NCBI RefSeq assembly: GCF_000223985.1
Contig: NZ_AFWV01000003.1
Span: 248,001 to 312,000 of the forward strand
Direction of reading: 5' to 3'
From: Thiocapsa marina 5811
Lineage (GTDB): Bacteria > Pseudomonadota > Gammaproteobacteria > Chromatiales > Chromatiaceae
Length of the DNA: 64,000 bases
Positions 1 through 9,352 of this stretch are shown here, in pieces (the first letter of the stretch is position 1; every line of letters begins with the position of its first letter). The notes under the pieces were generated by a model. That model searched no databases, was not told where the DNA came from, and saw nothing but the letters and a program-made list of their open reading frames with translations. The translations under genes and the position numbers were made by a program.

Positions 1-66
1 TTCATCGAATTGGATGGCCCGCGCGACGAGCGTCATCTTCTGATGCAGGTCAACGGAGAGCGTTAG
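1..66 (+). CDS. C-terminal end of an unidentified protein (partial)
   Basis: An open frame enters from the left edge and ends at TAG (64-66), giving 21 residues that finish in QVNGER. The next gene starts 3 bases later, so the two are probably co-transcribed. Too little is present to name a family. It could also be chance reading, but the tight spacing to the next start favours a real gene end. Confidence 0.45.
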   Translation, partial: FIELDGPRDERHLLMQVNGER

Positions 67-69
67 CGA

Positions 70-1374
70 ATGACGGGTGCCGATCTCGAAGGGTTTTTTG
101 CGGATGCGGATACGTTGGATCCGGACGCCTATCTGCGTCTCGACTATTACATGGAGTGTCGGGGGGATCCGCGGTTGGCCGTGGCGCACTTCTGCTCGGA
201 GCAGTCGACCGCACAGTGGCACCGTGTGGGCTCGGGGGAGGACCTGCGCGGCGAGTTCGGCGCCAAGGTCGTTCACCTCGCCGTCGATGCGACACTCCCG
301 GATTTCAGCTACGGTTTGACGGCGCCGGGCGAGGGTAAGATTCACGCCTGTCGCGTCCGCATCGCTCAACCGCATCGCAACTTCGGTCCCCGAATCCCGA
401 ATCTCCTGAGCGCGGTGTGCGGCGAAGGCACCTTCTTCTCGCCCGGCGCCCCGGTCGTGAAATTGCTCGACATTCATTTTCCCGATGCCTATCTGAGCAG
501 ATTCGACGGTCCGCGCTACGGGGTCGAGGGTTTCCGTGACCTCCTCGGGGTTTACGATCGCCCGATCTTTTTCGGCGTCATCAAGCCGAACATCGGACTG
601 CCACCCGAGGATATGGCGGAGCTCGGCCTACAGGGCTGGCTCGGTGGGCTGGATGTCGCCAAAGACGACGAGATGCTTTGCGACACCGATTGGTGTAGCC
701 TCGAGCGTCGTTCCGCGCTCTTGGGTTCGGCGCGTCGGCGGGCGGAAGCGGAGACGGGCAGCGCAAAGGTCTACTTGGCCAACGTCACCGACGAGGTGGA
801 TCGATTGACCGATCTGCACGATATGGCTGTCGCAAATGGAGCGAACGCCCTTCTCGTCAACGCCTTGCCGGTCGGATTGAGCGCTGTTCGAATGCTTGCT
901 CGGCAGACCCGCGTGCCCTTGGTCGCGCATTTCCCGATGATTGCCGCCTTAAGTCGATTGGAGCGTTTCGGCATCGGCTCGGTGGTGATGACCAAGCTTC
1001 AGCGGCTTGCCGGATTCGACGTCATCATCATGCCCGGCTTCGGCGGTCGAATGTTCATGTCTGATACCGAGGTTCGTCGCAACGCCGCGGCATGCCTGGA
1101 GCCGATGGGGCATCTGCGCCCGAGCCTGCCGGTGCCCGGCGGAAGCGATTGGGCCGGGACGCTCGAGCGGGTCCACGATGCGCTCGGAACGCGCGATTTC
1201 GGCTTCGTTCCGGGGCGTGGTGTCTTCGGGCACCCGATGGGCCCTCGTGGCGGTGCCGCAAGCATCCGTCAAGCGTGGGATGCCATTGCTGGCGGGATCC
1301 CGATCGAGGATTACGCCATTCATCATGCGGAGTTGAGCGCCGCGATCGACGCCTTCGGTTGCCGTGCTGCCTGA
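70..1374 (+). CDS. RuBisCO-like protein (form IV, photosynthetic sulfur bacterium type)
   Basis: A 434-residue homologue of the RuBisCO large subunit that should not fix CO2. The overall sequence follows the Chlorobaculum tepidum-type RLP closely from the N-terminal LDYYME and [10 protein letters not shown] segments to [14 protein letters not shown] near residue 385. The carbamylated-lysine motif is kept ([11 protein letters not shown]198, D200, E201), as is K172 in IKPNIG. The second lysine of the KPK motif is N174, and the loop-6 GKLEG region, which carries the essential lysine of true RuBisCO, reads MPGFGGR (321-327). In C. tepidum this type has been linked to sulfur metabolism and oxidative stress; its substrate is not settled. 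It lies 3 bases behind the preceding frame and 48 bases ahead of an IPP isomerase gene. Confidence 0.93.
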   Translation: MTGADLEGFFADADTLDPDAYLRLDYYMECRGDPRLAVAHFCSEQSTAQWHRVGSGEDLRGEFGAKVVHLAVDATLPDFSYGLTAPGEGKIHACRVRIAQPHRNFGPRIPNLLSAVCGEGTFFSPGAPVVKLLDIHFPDAYLSRFDGPRYGVEGFRDLLGVYDRPIFFGVIKPNIGLPPEDMAELGLQGWLGGLDVAKDDEMLCDTDWCSLERRSALLGSARRRAEAETGSAKVYLANVTDEVDRLTDLHDMAVANGANALLVNALPVGLSAVRMLARQTRVPLVAHFPMIAALSRLERFGIGSVVMTKLQRLAGFDVIIMPGFGGRMFMSDTEVRRNAAACLEPMGHLRPSLPVPGGSDWAGTLERVHDALGTRDFGFVPGRGVFGHPMGPRGGAASIRQAWDAIAGGIPIEDYAIHHAELSAAIDAFGCRAA

Positions 1375-1422
1375 GCCGCAATGTATCGACGTCGCTCCGA
1401 GACGTTTTGTTGGAGGTCATGA

Positions 1423-1995
1423 TTGAGTGCTCGAATCGTACCGCCGCTTGTGGGCGACGCCTTGGAGCTTGCATCGCAACGTGACGCCCGCGAGCAAGTC
1501 ATCCTGGTCGATGACCGCGATCTCGTCCTTGGCTGCGCCGGGAAGATCGACGCGCATCGCGACGGTCAACTGCACCGAGCCTTCTCGATCCTGGTCTTCG
1601 ATGCGGACGACCGCCTTCTTCTGCAGCGGCGCGCCGATGTCAAATATCATTTCGCGACGCGTTGGTCCAACACCTGTTGCGGGCATCCCCGGCCCGATGA
1701 GGCGACGACGCAGGCCGCCGGCCGACGCCTGAAGGAAGAATTCGGAATCCGGGTACCGCTCACCGAGCGCACGCAGCTCGTCTATCGCGCCGAGGACCGG
1801 GCGTCGGGTCTGATCGAGCACGAGTATCTTCATGTCTTCTTCGGCGTTTACGCCGGCGATCCGCGCCCCGATCCGTCGGAGATCGGGGCCTGGCGATGGA
1901 TGTCCGTCCCGGCCATCCATCGTGCACTCCGGCGACGGCCCGAGTGGTTTACGCCCTGGTTCGGTTTGCTGATGAATCGCCTGTTCCCGCGCTGA
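1423..1995 (+). CDS. idi: Isopentenyl-diphosphate delta-isomerase, type I
   Basis: A 190-residue Nudix-fold enzyme that interconverts isopentenyl and dimethylallyl diphosphate for isoprenoid synthesis (carotenoids, phytyl chains, quinones). The catalytic cysteine lies in SNTCCGHP (C86 by alignment to E. coli C67), and the catalytic glutamate is in IEHEYLH (E132/E134). The metal-binding histidines and the KEEFGI segment are present. The start is TTG at 1423, preceded by GGAGG at 1412-1416 with a spacing of 6; no ATG fits the frame. It follows the RLP gene by 48 bases and is probably in the same operon. Phototrophs often keep an idi gene although the DXP pathway makes both isomers. Confidence 0.92.
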   Translation: MSARIVPPLVGDALELASQRDAREQVILVDDRDLVLGCAGKIDAHRDGQLHRAFSILVFDADDRLLLQRRADVKYHFATRWSNTCCGHPRPDEATTQAAGRRLKEEFGIRVPLTERTQLVYRAEDRASGLIEHEYLHVFFGVYAGDPRPDPSEIGAWRWMSVPAIHRALRRRPEWFTPWFGLLMNRLFPR

Positions 1996-2152
1996 AACAG
2001 CCTCCGACGGGTGCGTTCGCGAAACGTGAAACCCGCACGCAAGGGGGCCCTGATCGAGGCCGGACTGGTGATCGGCCGAGCATGTCCCAAACCTCTCTAG
2101 ACGAAACGCAGCGACTCTCGTAAAGCAGCACGGCAAATGTGCCGAGACGCTT

Positions 2153-2214
2153 CGTTGTCTTTGTCGTCATCGCGGTTTTGGTCGTATCGATGGCCGATGA
2201 CGACAACGACAACG
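2153..2214. repeat. Inverted repeat of CGTTGT-type hexamers
   Basis: Two 20-base arms (2153-2172 and 2195-2214) are reverse complements with one mismatch, separated by 22 bases. Both arms are built from degenerate CGTTGT / ACAACG hexamers, like the larger array at 48243-48327. The structure sits in the 311-base gap between idi and lipA, upstream of the lipA start. No other gene or clear promoter was seen in that gap. Confidence 0.7.
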
Positions 2215-2306
2215 AGCATGATCTCGGACGGTCCAGAGATTTCCGGACTGCACCCCTCGGCGGGTCCGATTCCGATTGCTTACTCCCACCTTGCGCGATA
2301 TCAGCC

Positions 2307-3302
2307 ATGTCTTTTGAACAACCGCTTGACGCACCTTCTCGGACGACACCCGAAACCCATCAGCGCGGGCACGACAAGGTTTCGCGCATCCCCGTCAAGG
2401 TCGAGCCCACGACGGAGATCCTGCGCAAACCGGCATGGATTCGTGCCAAGGCGCCCGTAGGAGCGGGAGTCAGCCGGATCAAGAACCTGCTGCGCGAGGG
2501 CAAGCTGGCGACCGTCTGCGAGGAGGCGATGTGCCCGAACCTGGGCGAGTGCTTCAATCACGGGACCGCGACCTTCATGATCCTGGGCGACATCTGCACG
2601 CGTCGCTGCCCCTTCTGCGATGTGGCGCACGGGCGTCCGCAGCCCCTCGATCCGCTCGAGCCGCGACATCTGGCGGAGTCGATCGCAGCCATGGGCCTGC
2701 GGTATGTCGTGATCACATCGGTCGACCGCGACGATCTTCGCGACGGTGGAGCCGCGCATTTCGCGGCCTGTCTTGCCGCGGTTCGCGAACGCAGTCCGGC
2801 AATCAAGCTCGAGGTCTTGGTCCCGGATTTCCGCGGACGCGAGGCGGTTGCGCTCGAGCAGTTCGTCGGGGCCGGCGTGCCGGACGTCTTCAACCATAAT
2901 CTCGAGACGGTTCCGCGACTCTACCGGGAGGCGCGCCCCGGTGCTGACTATGCGGGCTCGCTGCGGCTGCTCGCCGCGTTCAAGGCGGCGCACCCCGGCG
3001 TTCCGACCAAATCCGGTTTGATGCTCGGGCTCGGGGAGACGCGCGAGGAGGTCGACGAGACTCTGCGGGATCTGCGCGCGCATGGTTGCGACATGCTCAC
3101 CTTGGGCCAATACCTCCAGCCCAGCCGCGATCACCTGCCCGTGAAGCGCTACTGGACACCCGACGAGTTCGACGATCTGCGGCTCTTCGCCGAGTCGATC
3201 GGCTTTTCCAACGTGGCGAGCGCGCCGATGGTGCGCTCGTCGTACCACGCCGATCGGCAGGCGAGCGAGGTGCTCGACGGCGGGACGTCGGCAGAGGTCT
3301 GA
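2307..3302 (+). CDS. lipA: Lipoyl synthase
   Basis: A radical SAM enzyme that inserts two sulfur atoms into protein-bound octanoyl chains to make the lipoyl cofactor of 2-oxoacid dehydrogenases and the glycine cleavage system. It has 331 residues from the chosen ATG. The auxiliary [4Fe-4S] cluster cysteines are C71, C76 and C82 (CX4CX5C), and the radical SAM triad is C97, C101, C104 in CTRRCPFC. The C-terminal half has the expected GETREEV segment and ends with the conserved VRSSYHA. The frame stays open 168 bases upstream, but that extension has no family similarity and runs through the inverted repeat, so ATG 2307 is preferred. No lipB or octanoyltransferase lies nearby. The gene faces the M14 gene tail to tail. 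Confidence 0.95.
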   Translation: MSFEQPLDAPSRTTPETHQRGHDKVSRIPVKVEPTTEILRKPAWIRAKAPVGAGVSRIKNLLREGKLATVCEEAMCPNLGECFNHGTATFMILGDICTRRCPFCDVAHGRPQPLDPLEPRHLAESIAAMGLRYVVITSVDRDDLRDGGAAHFAACLAAVRERSPAIKLEVLVPDFRGREAVALEQFVGAGVPDVFNHNLETVPRLYREARPGADYAGSLRLLAAFKAAHPGVPTKSGLMLGLGETREEVDETLRDLRAHGCDMLTLGQYLQPSRDHLPVKRYWTPDEFDDLRLFAESIGFSNVASAPMVRSSYHADRQASEVLDGGTSAEV

Positions 3303-3307
3303 GGGAT

Positions 3308-3342
3308 GAAAACGACGCGCTTCGCTCTCTGGACGCGGTTTA
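3308..3342 (-). repeat. Half copy of the TAAACCGCG element (A sub-family, A1)
   Basis: A 35-base segment matching the reverse complement of the signature end seen in full copies (compare 11170-11202). Its last three bases on this strand, TAA, are the stop codon of the leftward M14 gene. It lies in the short gap between lipA and that gene. Confidence 0.65.
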
Positions 3343-4374
3343 GCCTTCGTGCGGCAGATGGTCGCTGTAGCGTTCCATCAGATAACAGAGACAGTCCTGG
3401 CGAATGACGACCTGATTAGTCGTCAGCATCGAGGGCATCACGGGCTGACGCAGACGGAGCTCGTGATCCTCGACATGAAAATAACGCTCGCCGACATCCC
3501 TGCCGTGCTCGTCGCGGACGTCCAGACCGATTCCGAGACCCTGGCGGATGCGCGCGAAGGCCATGCCCCGCGGCAGCTCGCAGAAGTTGAGGTGCTCGAT
3601 CGTCGGATTGAGCTGTAGGTCGGTCTCCTCCGGAGCGAAACCGAATGCTACGTCCTCGCGGACCTTCACCTGGGCAACCGTGTGGAACAGATCGATATCC
3701 TGCGACGCCACCGGATGGGGCGAGATGCGCGCGAGATGCAGCGCGGCATTGATGAAACCGCGGGCATGCTCGATCCCCTGCTGCTCGCCGACCCTGCCGC
3801 ATTCCACCGTGACGGACGGGCACAGCTCGGCCATGGCGAGTGATTGTACGCCGGTCGGCCGGGTGAAATAGACGACGATGCGTCCGAACAGATTCGCAAG
3901 GTTCAGGAATCGATTGTCGAGCCGATTCACGCAGGCGTAGTGCGGATTGGAGCCGGTGTTGTTGTGCAGATCCAGGCTGGCGAACAGCCCGCGGTCGGCC
4001 ATGATGCGCACGACCTCGGCCATGAGATCGTGCTCGGGGGTATGCGCTCGCTCGGTGCCGGGCCAGACACGATTGTAGTCCGGCTGTCCGGGCAGATGGC
4101 GCACCCCGGATGCCGCTGCACTGACGTTGCCGATGAACAGGCTCAGCGCGCGCGGCAGGCGCAGCTCGCCGAAGCGTTCGAGCCGTTCGCGCAGGACGGC
4201 GCGGATCGCCTCCCAACCGACGGTCTCGTTGCCGTGCATGAGCACCGACACGAAGAGCGCGGGCTCGCGGGCGCCGGACAGATGGATCAAGGTCGGCGCA
4301 CCGAGCACCCGATTCAGCTCATGGCTTTCGGCCTCGAGGATGCCTTCCGGAAGGTGATCGAGCTCTTGAAGCAT
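3340..4374 (-). CDS. Succinylglutamate desuccinylase/aspartoacylase-family zinc hydrolase (M14-like)
   Basis: A 344-residue zinc amidohydrolase or carboxypeptidase of the AstE/AspA branch. Ligands are H47 and E50 in HGNE and H137 in DLHNNTG; E191 in TVECG is the probable catalytic base. The C-terminal ~120 residues form the beta-rich domain usual for this family. It likely removes an acyl group from an N-acyl amino acid or cleaves a small peptide; the substrate cannot be read from sequence. It lies 175 bases downstream of the GCS2-family ligase on the same strand, suggesting a shared glutamate- or peptide-related pathway. The stop codon TAA is formed by a repeat element end. There is no strong ribosome binding site at the chosen ATG. 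Confidence 0.82.
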   Translation of the reverse strand: MLQELDHLPEGILEAESHELNRVLGAPTLIHLSGAREPALFVSVLMHGNETVGWEAIRAVLRERLERFGELRLPRALSLFIGNVSAAASGVRHLPGQPDYNRVWPGTERAHTPEHDLMAEVVRIMADRGLFASLDLHNNTGSNPHYACVNRLDNRFLNLANLFGRIVVYFTRPTGVQSLAMAELCPSVTVECGRVGEQQGIEHARGFINAALHLARISPHPVASQDIDLFHTVAQVKVREDVAFGFAPEETDLQLNPTIEHLNFCELPRGMAFARIRQGLGIGLDVRDEHGRDVGERYFHVEDHELRLRQPVMPSMLTTNQVVIRQDCLCYLMERYSDHLPHEG

Positions 4375-4405
4375 GGCGTCTTGGTCGTCGATTCGGGGGT
4401 GAGTT

Positions 4406-4490
4406 TAAACCGCGCCCGGCGCGGTATGCGATGTTTTCGAATGGGACGGCCCCGGCAGACTTGACGGCCGTTGGCGCCGGTGCGGTTTAG
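4406..4490 (-). repeat. TAAACCGCG element, B sub-family, full copy (B1)
   Basis: An 85-base element in the gap between two leftward genes. It begins TAAACCGCGCCCGGCGCGG on the + strand and ends GGTGCGGTTTA, so the termini are inverted repeats. The signature end carries a short GC hairpin followed by ATGCGATGTTTT, which defines the B sub-family. Confidence 0.75.
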
Positions 4491-4549
4491 GTCTCCGGTC
4501 GAGCCCGTGGTGGTCGATGCGAGGGATCCGTAGCTTCGGCTCGATCCGA

Positions 4550-5974
4550 TCAGCCGAGCAGGGTCCACGCGTGTACCGGCCGCCCCGTCCCTTGCTGTTC
4601 CAGATAGGCTGCGGTCAGGCCGGCCATGTCGGGGCCATGGCGCGCGACCCAGGCACGCTGCCAGCGGGCTCCCGTTCGGCCCGTCTCGAGCCGTCGCGCG
4701 ATGATGCCGAGCCAATGCGCGATCTCCGGCGGGTCGATGCCTGCTGAGAGCAGCCCACGCCGTGCTCGGGGCAAGAGATCCTCCCGCAGGATCCGGGCGA
4801 CGGGCGAGATCGCGCCGTCGAGCCACTGGATCTCGGCATCGAGTCCTTCGCGCGCGCAGGTATAAAAGGCTGCGCGGGTCTGCAGGAAGGGCATTCGCGA
4901 CTCCGGCGGCTCGAGTTGTCCGGCTAGATCACGCACGGCACCTAGGTACAAAGCCGCATTCGCGAACATGTCCGCCACGGTCGGGCCGGCCGGAACGACA
5001 CGGTGCTCGATGCGCAGATGCGGCCGCCCTGCCGCATCGAAGCCGAGCAGCGGGCGATTCCAACGCCAGATGGTACCATTGTGAAGACGCAGATGTGCCA
5101 GCGCCTGCGGCTCCTCGACCATGAGGTGCGGGAGCAGAACCGGATAGCGGTCGAGGTTTGCGCGAAAGGTCTCCATGATCGAACGCTCGGCATAGCGGAA
5201 ACCGAAATTCACCCGTTCCTGCAGGATGGGGCCGCCGAGCGAGACTGCCTGCTCGAAGAGCGGGATCCGTGTCTCGTCCCAAAGATCGTGGCCGAAGAGA
5301 TAGGGTGAGTTGGCCGAGATGGCGACCATGGGCCCGCTGATGAGCTTGGATGCGTTGTAGACGCGCGCCGCTTCCCTCGGGGTGACCTTAAGGTGGATCT
5401 GAAACGAGGTCGCGGCGGCCTCCAGCATCACGTCGTGCCACTCCAACGCGAGGCGGTCGCGACCCGCGATGTCGAGCTTCAAAGGCCGGTCGTGCCGCAG
5501 GGCGAAGATCTGGTCGTTGAGGGCCCGGTAACGCTGTCGCGGTGTCATGGCGCCGAGGCTGAGATGTTGCGGGCGCACGGTCGGCAGGATGCCGATCGTC
5601 AGGAGACGGGTCCCCAGTGTCTGCGCCACGCGGTCGCAGCGTTGCAGCGTCGCCGTGAGCTCGGTCGCGAGCCGGGACAGACAGTCGCCCGTCAACGGCC
5701 TCGGTGAACCGTTGATCTCCGCGTTGAAGGTTGCGAGCTCCGCGACCACCAAGGGGTCGTTCAGACCCGCAAGGAGCGACTCGACCTCGGGTGCCGGATC
5801 CAGCCGAGGATCCACGAGCCAAGCCTCCAGCTCGAATCCCGCGGTCGGATCGGATGTCTCGAAGCGATCGGAGTCCAGCCAGTGCTCCAGGAGCGTCGTC
5901 TCCTCGCGCAGCCGGTCGGCAAATTCGACGAAGTCCTGCTCGGTGAAATGCGCCTCTGCAATCTCCTGGCCCAT
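4550..5974 (-). CDS. Glutamate-cysteine ligase GCS2-family protein
   Basis: A 474-residue carboxylate-amine ligase of the GCS2 family (plant-type glutamate-cysteine ligase, YbdK, EgtA). The N-terminal GFELEAWLVD segment matches the FEVE-type start of the ATP/glutamate site, FNAEINGSP follows, and LRIEHRVVP (about residues 325-333) is the conserved C-terminal ligand region. It probably condenses glutamate with an amine such as cysteine. Whether it makes gamma-glutamylcysteine for glutathione or another gamma-glutamyl compound is not decided here. Its downstream neighbour is a zinc amidohydrolase. It ends 3' to 3' with nothing on the right: the murU gene starts further upstream on the same strand, 78 bases separating them. 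Confidence 0.75.
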   Translation of the reverse strand: MGQEIAEAHFTEQDFVEFADRLREETTLLEHWLDSDRFETSDPTAGFELEAWLVDPRLDPAPEVESLLAGLNDPLVVAELATFNAEINGSPRPLTGDCLSRLATELTATLQRCDRVAQTLGTRLLTIGILPTVRPQHLSLGAMTPRQRYRALNDQIFALRHDRPLKLDIAGRDRLALEWHDVMLEAAATSFQIHLKVTPREAARVYNASKLISGPMVAISANSPYLFGHDLWDETRIPLFEQAVSLGGPILQERVNFGFRYAERSIMETFRANLDRYPVLLPHLMVEEPQALAHLRLHNGTIWRWNRPLLGFDAAGRPHLRIEHRVVPAGPTVADMFANAALYLGAVRDLAGQLEPPESRMPFLQTRAAFYTCAREGLDAEIQWLDGAISPVARILREDLLPRARRGLLSAGIDPPEIAHWLGIIARRLETGRTGARWQRAWVARHGPDMAGLTAAYLEQQGTGRPVHAWTLLG

Positions 5975-6051
5975 CCCTTGTCCCCCGTCACGGTTGACTT
6001 AGGCTCCATTATGGTCGGATCTCGGGCCACTCGATAGGCGGCGCGCCGCGA

Positions 6052-6822
<771 letters not shown>

Positions 6823-6928
6823 TCATCCGCGAGCTTGGGGCATGTCCACGGCGGGTTTGGACGCGTGTCGTTGCCGTGGTAGCCTTTTCGCCCATTGTCG
6901 GCCAACCAGGTGACCGAGCGTCGTCGTC

Positions 6929-7747
6929 GTGTTCAAGATCATATCCTTCAATATCAACGGGATTCGTGCGCGACCCCATCAGCTCGAAGCGATCAAGGCC
7001 GCCCATGATCCGGACGTCTTGGGTCTGCAGGAGTGCAAGGTTGCCGACGATGCCTTTCCGGTCGACCTGGTGCGGGGGCTTGGGTTTGCGACCCATTTCC
7101 ACGGTCAGAAGTCGCACTACGGTGTCGCGCTCTTGAGCAAGGCCGAACCGCTCGCAGTTGCCAAAGGCTTTCCGGGGGATGCCGAGGACGCTCAGCGTCG
7201 CGCCATCATCGGGTGCTATCCCTTACCCGGCGGAGGCGAAATCACGGTCATCAACGGCTACTTTCCGCAGGGCGAGAGCCGTGACCATCCGATCAAGTTC
7301 CCGAACAAGCGCAAGTTCTATGCGGATCTCACCGCCTACCTGCGGGAATTCTGCACACCCGATCAGAACCTCGTCGTGTTGGGCGATATGAATGTGGCAC
7401 CCCTTGACCTGGATATCGGCATCGGGGCCGACAACGCCAAGCGCTGGCTGCGCACGGGCAAATGCAGCTTCCTCCCGGAGGAGCGCGAATGGCTGAAAAC
7501 CTTGACCGATTGGGGTCTGGTCGACGCCTATCGCGTGGTGCACCCGGAGGTCGACGACCGCTTCAGCTGGTTCGATTATCGCTCGCGCGGCTTCGAGCGT
7601 GATCCCAAGCACGGTCTGCGGATCGATCATCTGTTGGTGACCGCGCCCCTGCGCGAGCGTCTGCTGGATGCCGATATCGACTATGCCATTCGCGGAATGG
7701 AGAAGCCCTCGGATCATTGTCCCGTCTGGGCGCGGTTCGATCTGTGA
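6929..7747 (+). CDS. xthA: Exodeoxyribonuclease III
   Basis: A 272-residue AP endonuclease / 3'-5' exonuclease of base-excision repair. The family signature runs in order: [10 protein letters not shown] near the start, LGLQECKV with the metal-binding glutamate, the NGYFPQG loop, LGDMNVAP with the catalytic aspartate and asparagine, and PSDHCPVWA at the end with the catalytic histidine. The start is GTG at 6929, the only one that leaves the N-terminus at family length. It is transcribed away from murU, and the 187-base gap between them must hold both promoters. Confidence 0.95.
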   Translation: MFKIISFNINGIRARPHQLEAIKAAHDPDVLGLQECKVADDAFPVDLVRGLGFATHFHGQKSHYGVALLSKAEPLAVAKGFPGDAEDAQRRAIIGCYPLPGGGEITVINGYFPQGESRDHPIKFPNKRKFYADLTAYLREFCTPDQNLVVLGDMNVAPLDLDIGIGADNAKRWLRTGKCSFLPEEREWLKTLTDWGLVDAYRVVHPEVDDRFSWFDYRSRGFERDPKHGLRIDHLLVTAPLRERLLDADIDYAIRGMEKPSDHCPVWARFDL

Positions 7748-7783
7748 GTCCCTCCGAGATCGAGCGCCGATTCGGATCCGGAC

Positions 7784-7818
7784 TAAACCGCGTCCGGAGT
7801 GACATGCGTCCTTTTCAT
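7784..7818 (+). repeat. Half copy of the TAAACCGCG element (A2)
   Basis: The signature left end, TAAACCGCGTCCGGAGTGAC followed by ATGCGTCCTTTTC, is present in the gap between xthA and murI. No matching right terminus lies within 120 bases, so this is a truncated copy. Confidence 0.65.
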
Positions 7819-7884
7819 CAACACGGCGATCCTGATGCCTCATATCATGTCCCGAAAACAGACTTCGGCAAGAGCGCTCGATCG

Positions 7885-8745
7885 ATGACGTCGCATCAGC
7901 CGATCGGCGTCTTCGACTCGGGTGTCGGCGGTCTCTCGGTCCTGCGCGAGATCCGGCGTGAGCTGCCGGACGAAGACCTGCTCTATGTCGCCGACTCGGC
8001 CTATGCGCCCTACGGCGATCAGTCTGCCGATGCGATCGAGTTGCGCGCGGTCGCCGTCACCGAGCTGCTGCTCGCACGCGGGGCGAAGGCGATTGTCGTG
8101 GCCTGCAATACGGCCACCGGTGCGGCGGCCCGGGTCCTTCGGAACCGGTATTCGGTGCCGGTGATCGCCATGGAGCCGGCGGTCAAGCCGGCCATCGAGC
8201 AGACCCGCTCGGGCGTGATCGGTGTTCTCGCGACGCGCCAGACCTTGGCCAGCGACACCTTCAAGCAGCTGCTTGCGCGCTTGGGCGAGGGGCCGGAGAT
8301 TCTCCTCCAGGCCTGTCCGGGTCTGGTCGAGCGCGTCGAGGCCGGCGACCTGGAGGGCGAAGGCACGCGCGCCCTGTTGGCTGCCTACCTCGAGCCGCTC
8401 TTGGCCCGACGCGCGGATACCCTGGTTTTGGGCTGCACCCATTATCCGCATCTGGGCGGGCTGGTCGGCGAGATCGTCGGGCCGCGCGTCAGGGTGTTGG
8501 ACTCGGGTGCTGCGGTTGCCCGGCAGGTTCACCGCCGTCTGGCCGAGGCCGGATTGCTGGCGCCGCCCGGCCGTGCGGGAACCGAGCGTTTCTGGACAAG
8601 CGGCGAGCCGATCAAGGTCGCTCCGGTGATGGAACGCCTCTGGGGCGCACCTTTGGAGCTCCATCCGCTGCCCCGGGAGGCCGCGACACCGCTTTTCGGC
8701 GAGGGTGCGGCCCTCGTCGTTCAAGGCGCCGGGTGCGGCCGATGA
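7885..8745 (+). CDS. murI: Glutamate racemase
   Basis: A 286-residue, cofactor-independent racemase that makes D-glutamate for peptidoglycan. It opens with GVFDSGVGGLSV (D11), has YVADSAYAPYG, and carries the two catalytic cysteines C74 in ACNTATG and C184 in GCTHYPH. The frame extends upstream to 7717, through the half repeat and the end of xthA, but only from ATG 7885 does the protein match the family. Its stop overlaps the upstream region of the next, secreted protein gene, so the two are probably co-transcribed. Confidence 0.95.
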   Translation: MTSHQPIGVFDSGVGGLSVLREIRRELPDEDLLYVADSAYAPYGDQSADAIELRAVAVTELLLARGAKAIVVACNTATGAAARVLRNRYSVPVIAMEPAVKPAIEQTRSGVIGVLATRQTLASDTFKQLLARLGEGPEILLQACPGLVERVEAGDLEGEGTRALLAAYLEPLLARRADTLVLGCTHYPHLGGLVGEIVGPRVRVLDSGAAVARQVHRRLAEAGLLAPPGRAGTERFWTSGEPIKVAPVMERLWGAPLELHPLPREAATPLFGEGAALVVQGAGCGR

Positions 8746-8780
8746 TGCACCGTGACCTTCAACCGCGTTGCGGAGGCATC

Positions 8781-9335
8781 ATGCGCGGGACAAGGGGGAT
8801 CCGAATCGCCGCGATCTTCACCCTTCTCCTGGCGGCCTTCGCCTCGTCGGGTGCCTTCGCGAACGAGCCGTGCCTCAAGATGGTGTTCGGGCATTACTGC
8901 CTGGGCGGCGATGTCGGCCCGCTATTGCAGAGCGTTCCGCCCCCGCTTGTGCGCCAAGAACAGGACACGAGCTTGGCCCTGGTGTTCGTCGATGGCCCGG
9001 ATCGCCTCTATGTGCTCGCCTTCAACGGCAAGATCTACAAGGTCGTGCGGGCCTTCGGCGTTTCGACGCAACTGCGCTACGAGGAGACCTATGCGGCCTT
9101 GCGCGACATCTACGGGCCCGGCGAAGACCGCAGCCGCTTCTCCCCCGATGCGACCACGCCCGGGCGCCGTCTGGTCGCGATTCGTCGCGGCGAGGGCGTT
9201 GCCATGCATGTCTGGACGCCGTCGCCGGCGTGGCGAATCGAGCTGTCCTGGACGCGCGAGATGGGCCTCGCGCTTGCGTATGTTGCCACGGAGCTCAGTG
9301 CCGCTCGCGCTGCGCAGATCGACCGGGGCCTCTGA
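8781..9335 (+). CDS. Secreted protein of unknown function
   Basis: A 184-residue protein with a clear Sec signal peptide: RGTRGIR, then a hydrophobic core, cleaved probably after SSGAFA near residue 27. The start ATG 8781 is preceded by CGGAGG at 8771-8776, which decides it over the in-frame GTG at 8733. The mature part has two cysteines close together (KMVFGHYC region), likely a disulfide, and a C-terminal helix ending in a short basic tail. I do not recognise the family. It starts 35 bases after murI. Confidence 0.7.
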   Translation: MRGTRGIRIAAIFTLLLAAFASSGAFANEPCLKMVFGHYCLGGDVGPLLQSVPPPLVRQEQDTSLALVFVDGPDRLYVLAFNGKIYKVVRAFGVSTQLRYEETYAALRDIYGPGEDRSRFSPDATTPGRRLVAIRRGEGVAMHVWTPSPAWRIELSWTREMGLALAYVATELSAARAAQIDRGL

Positions 9336-9352
9336 GCCCGGTTCCGCGTGCC

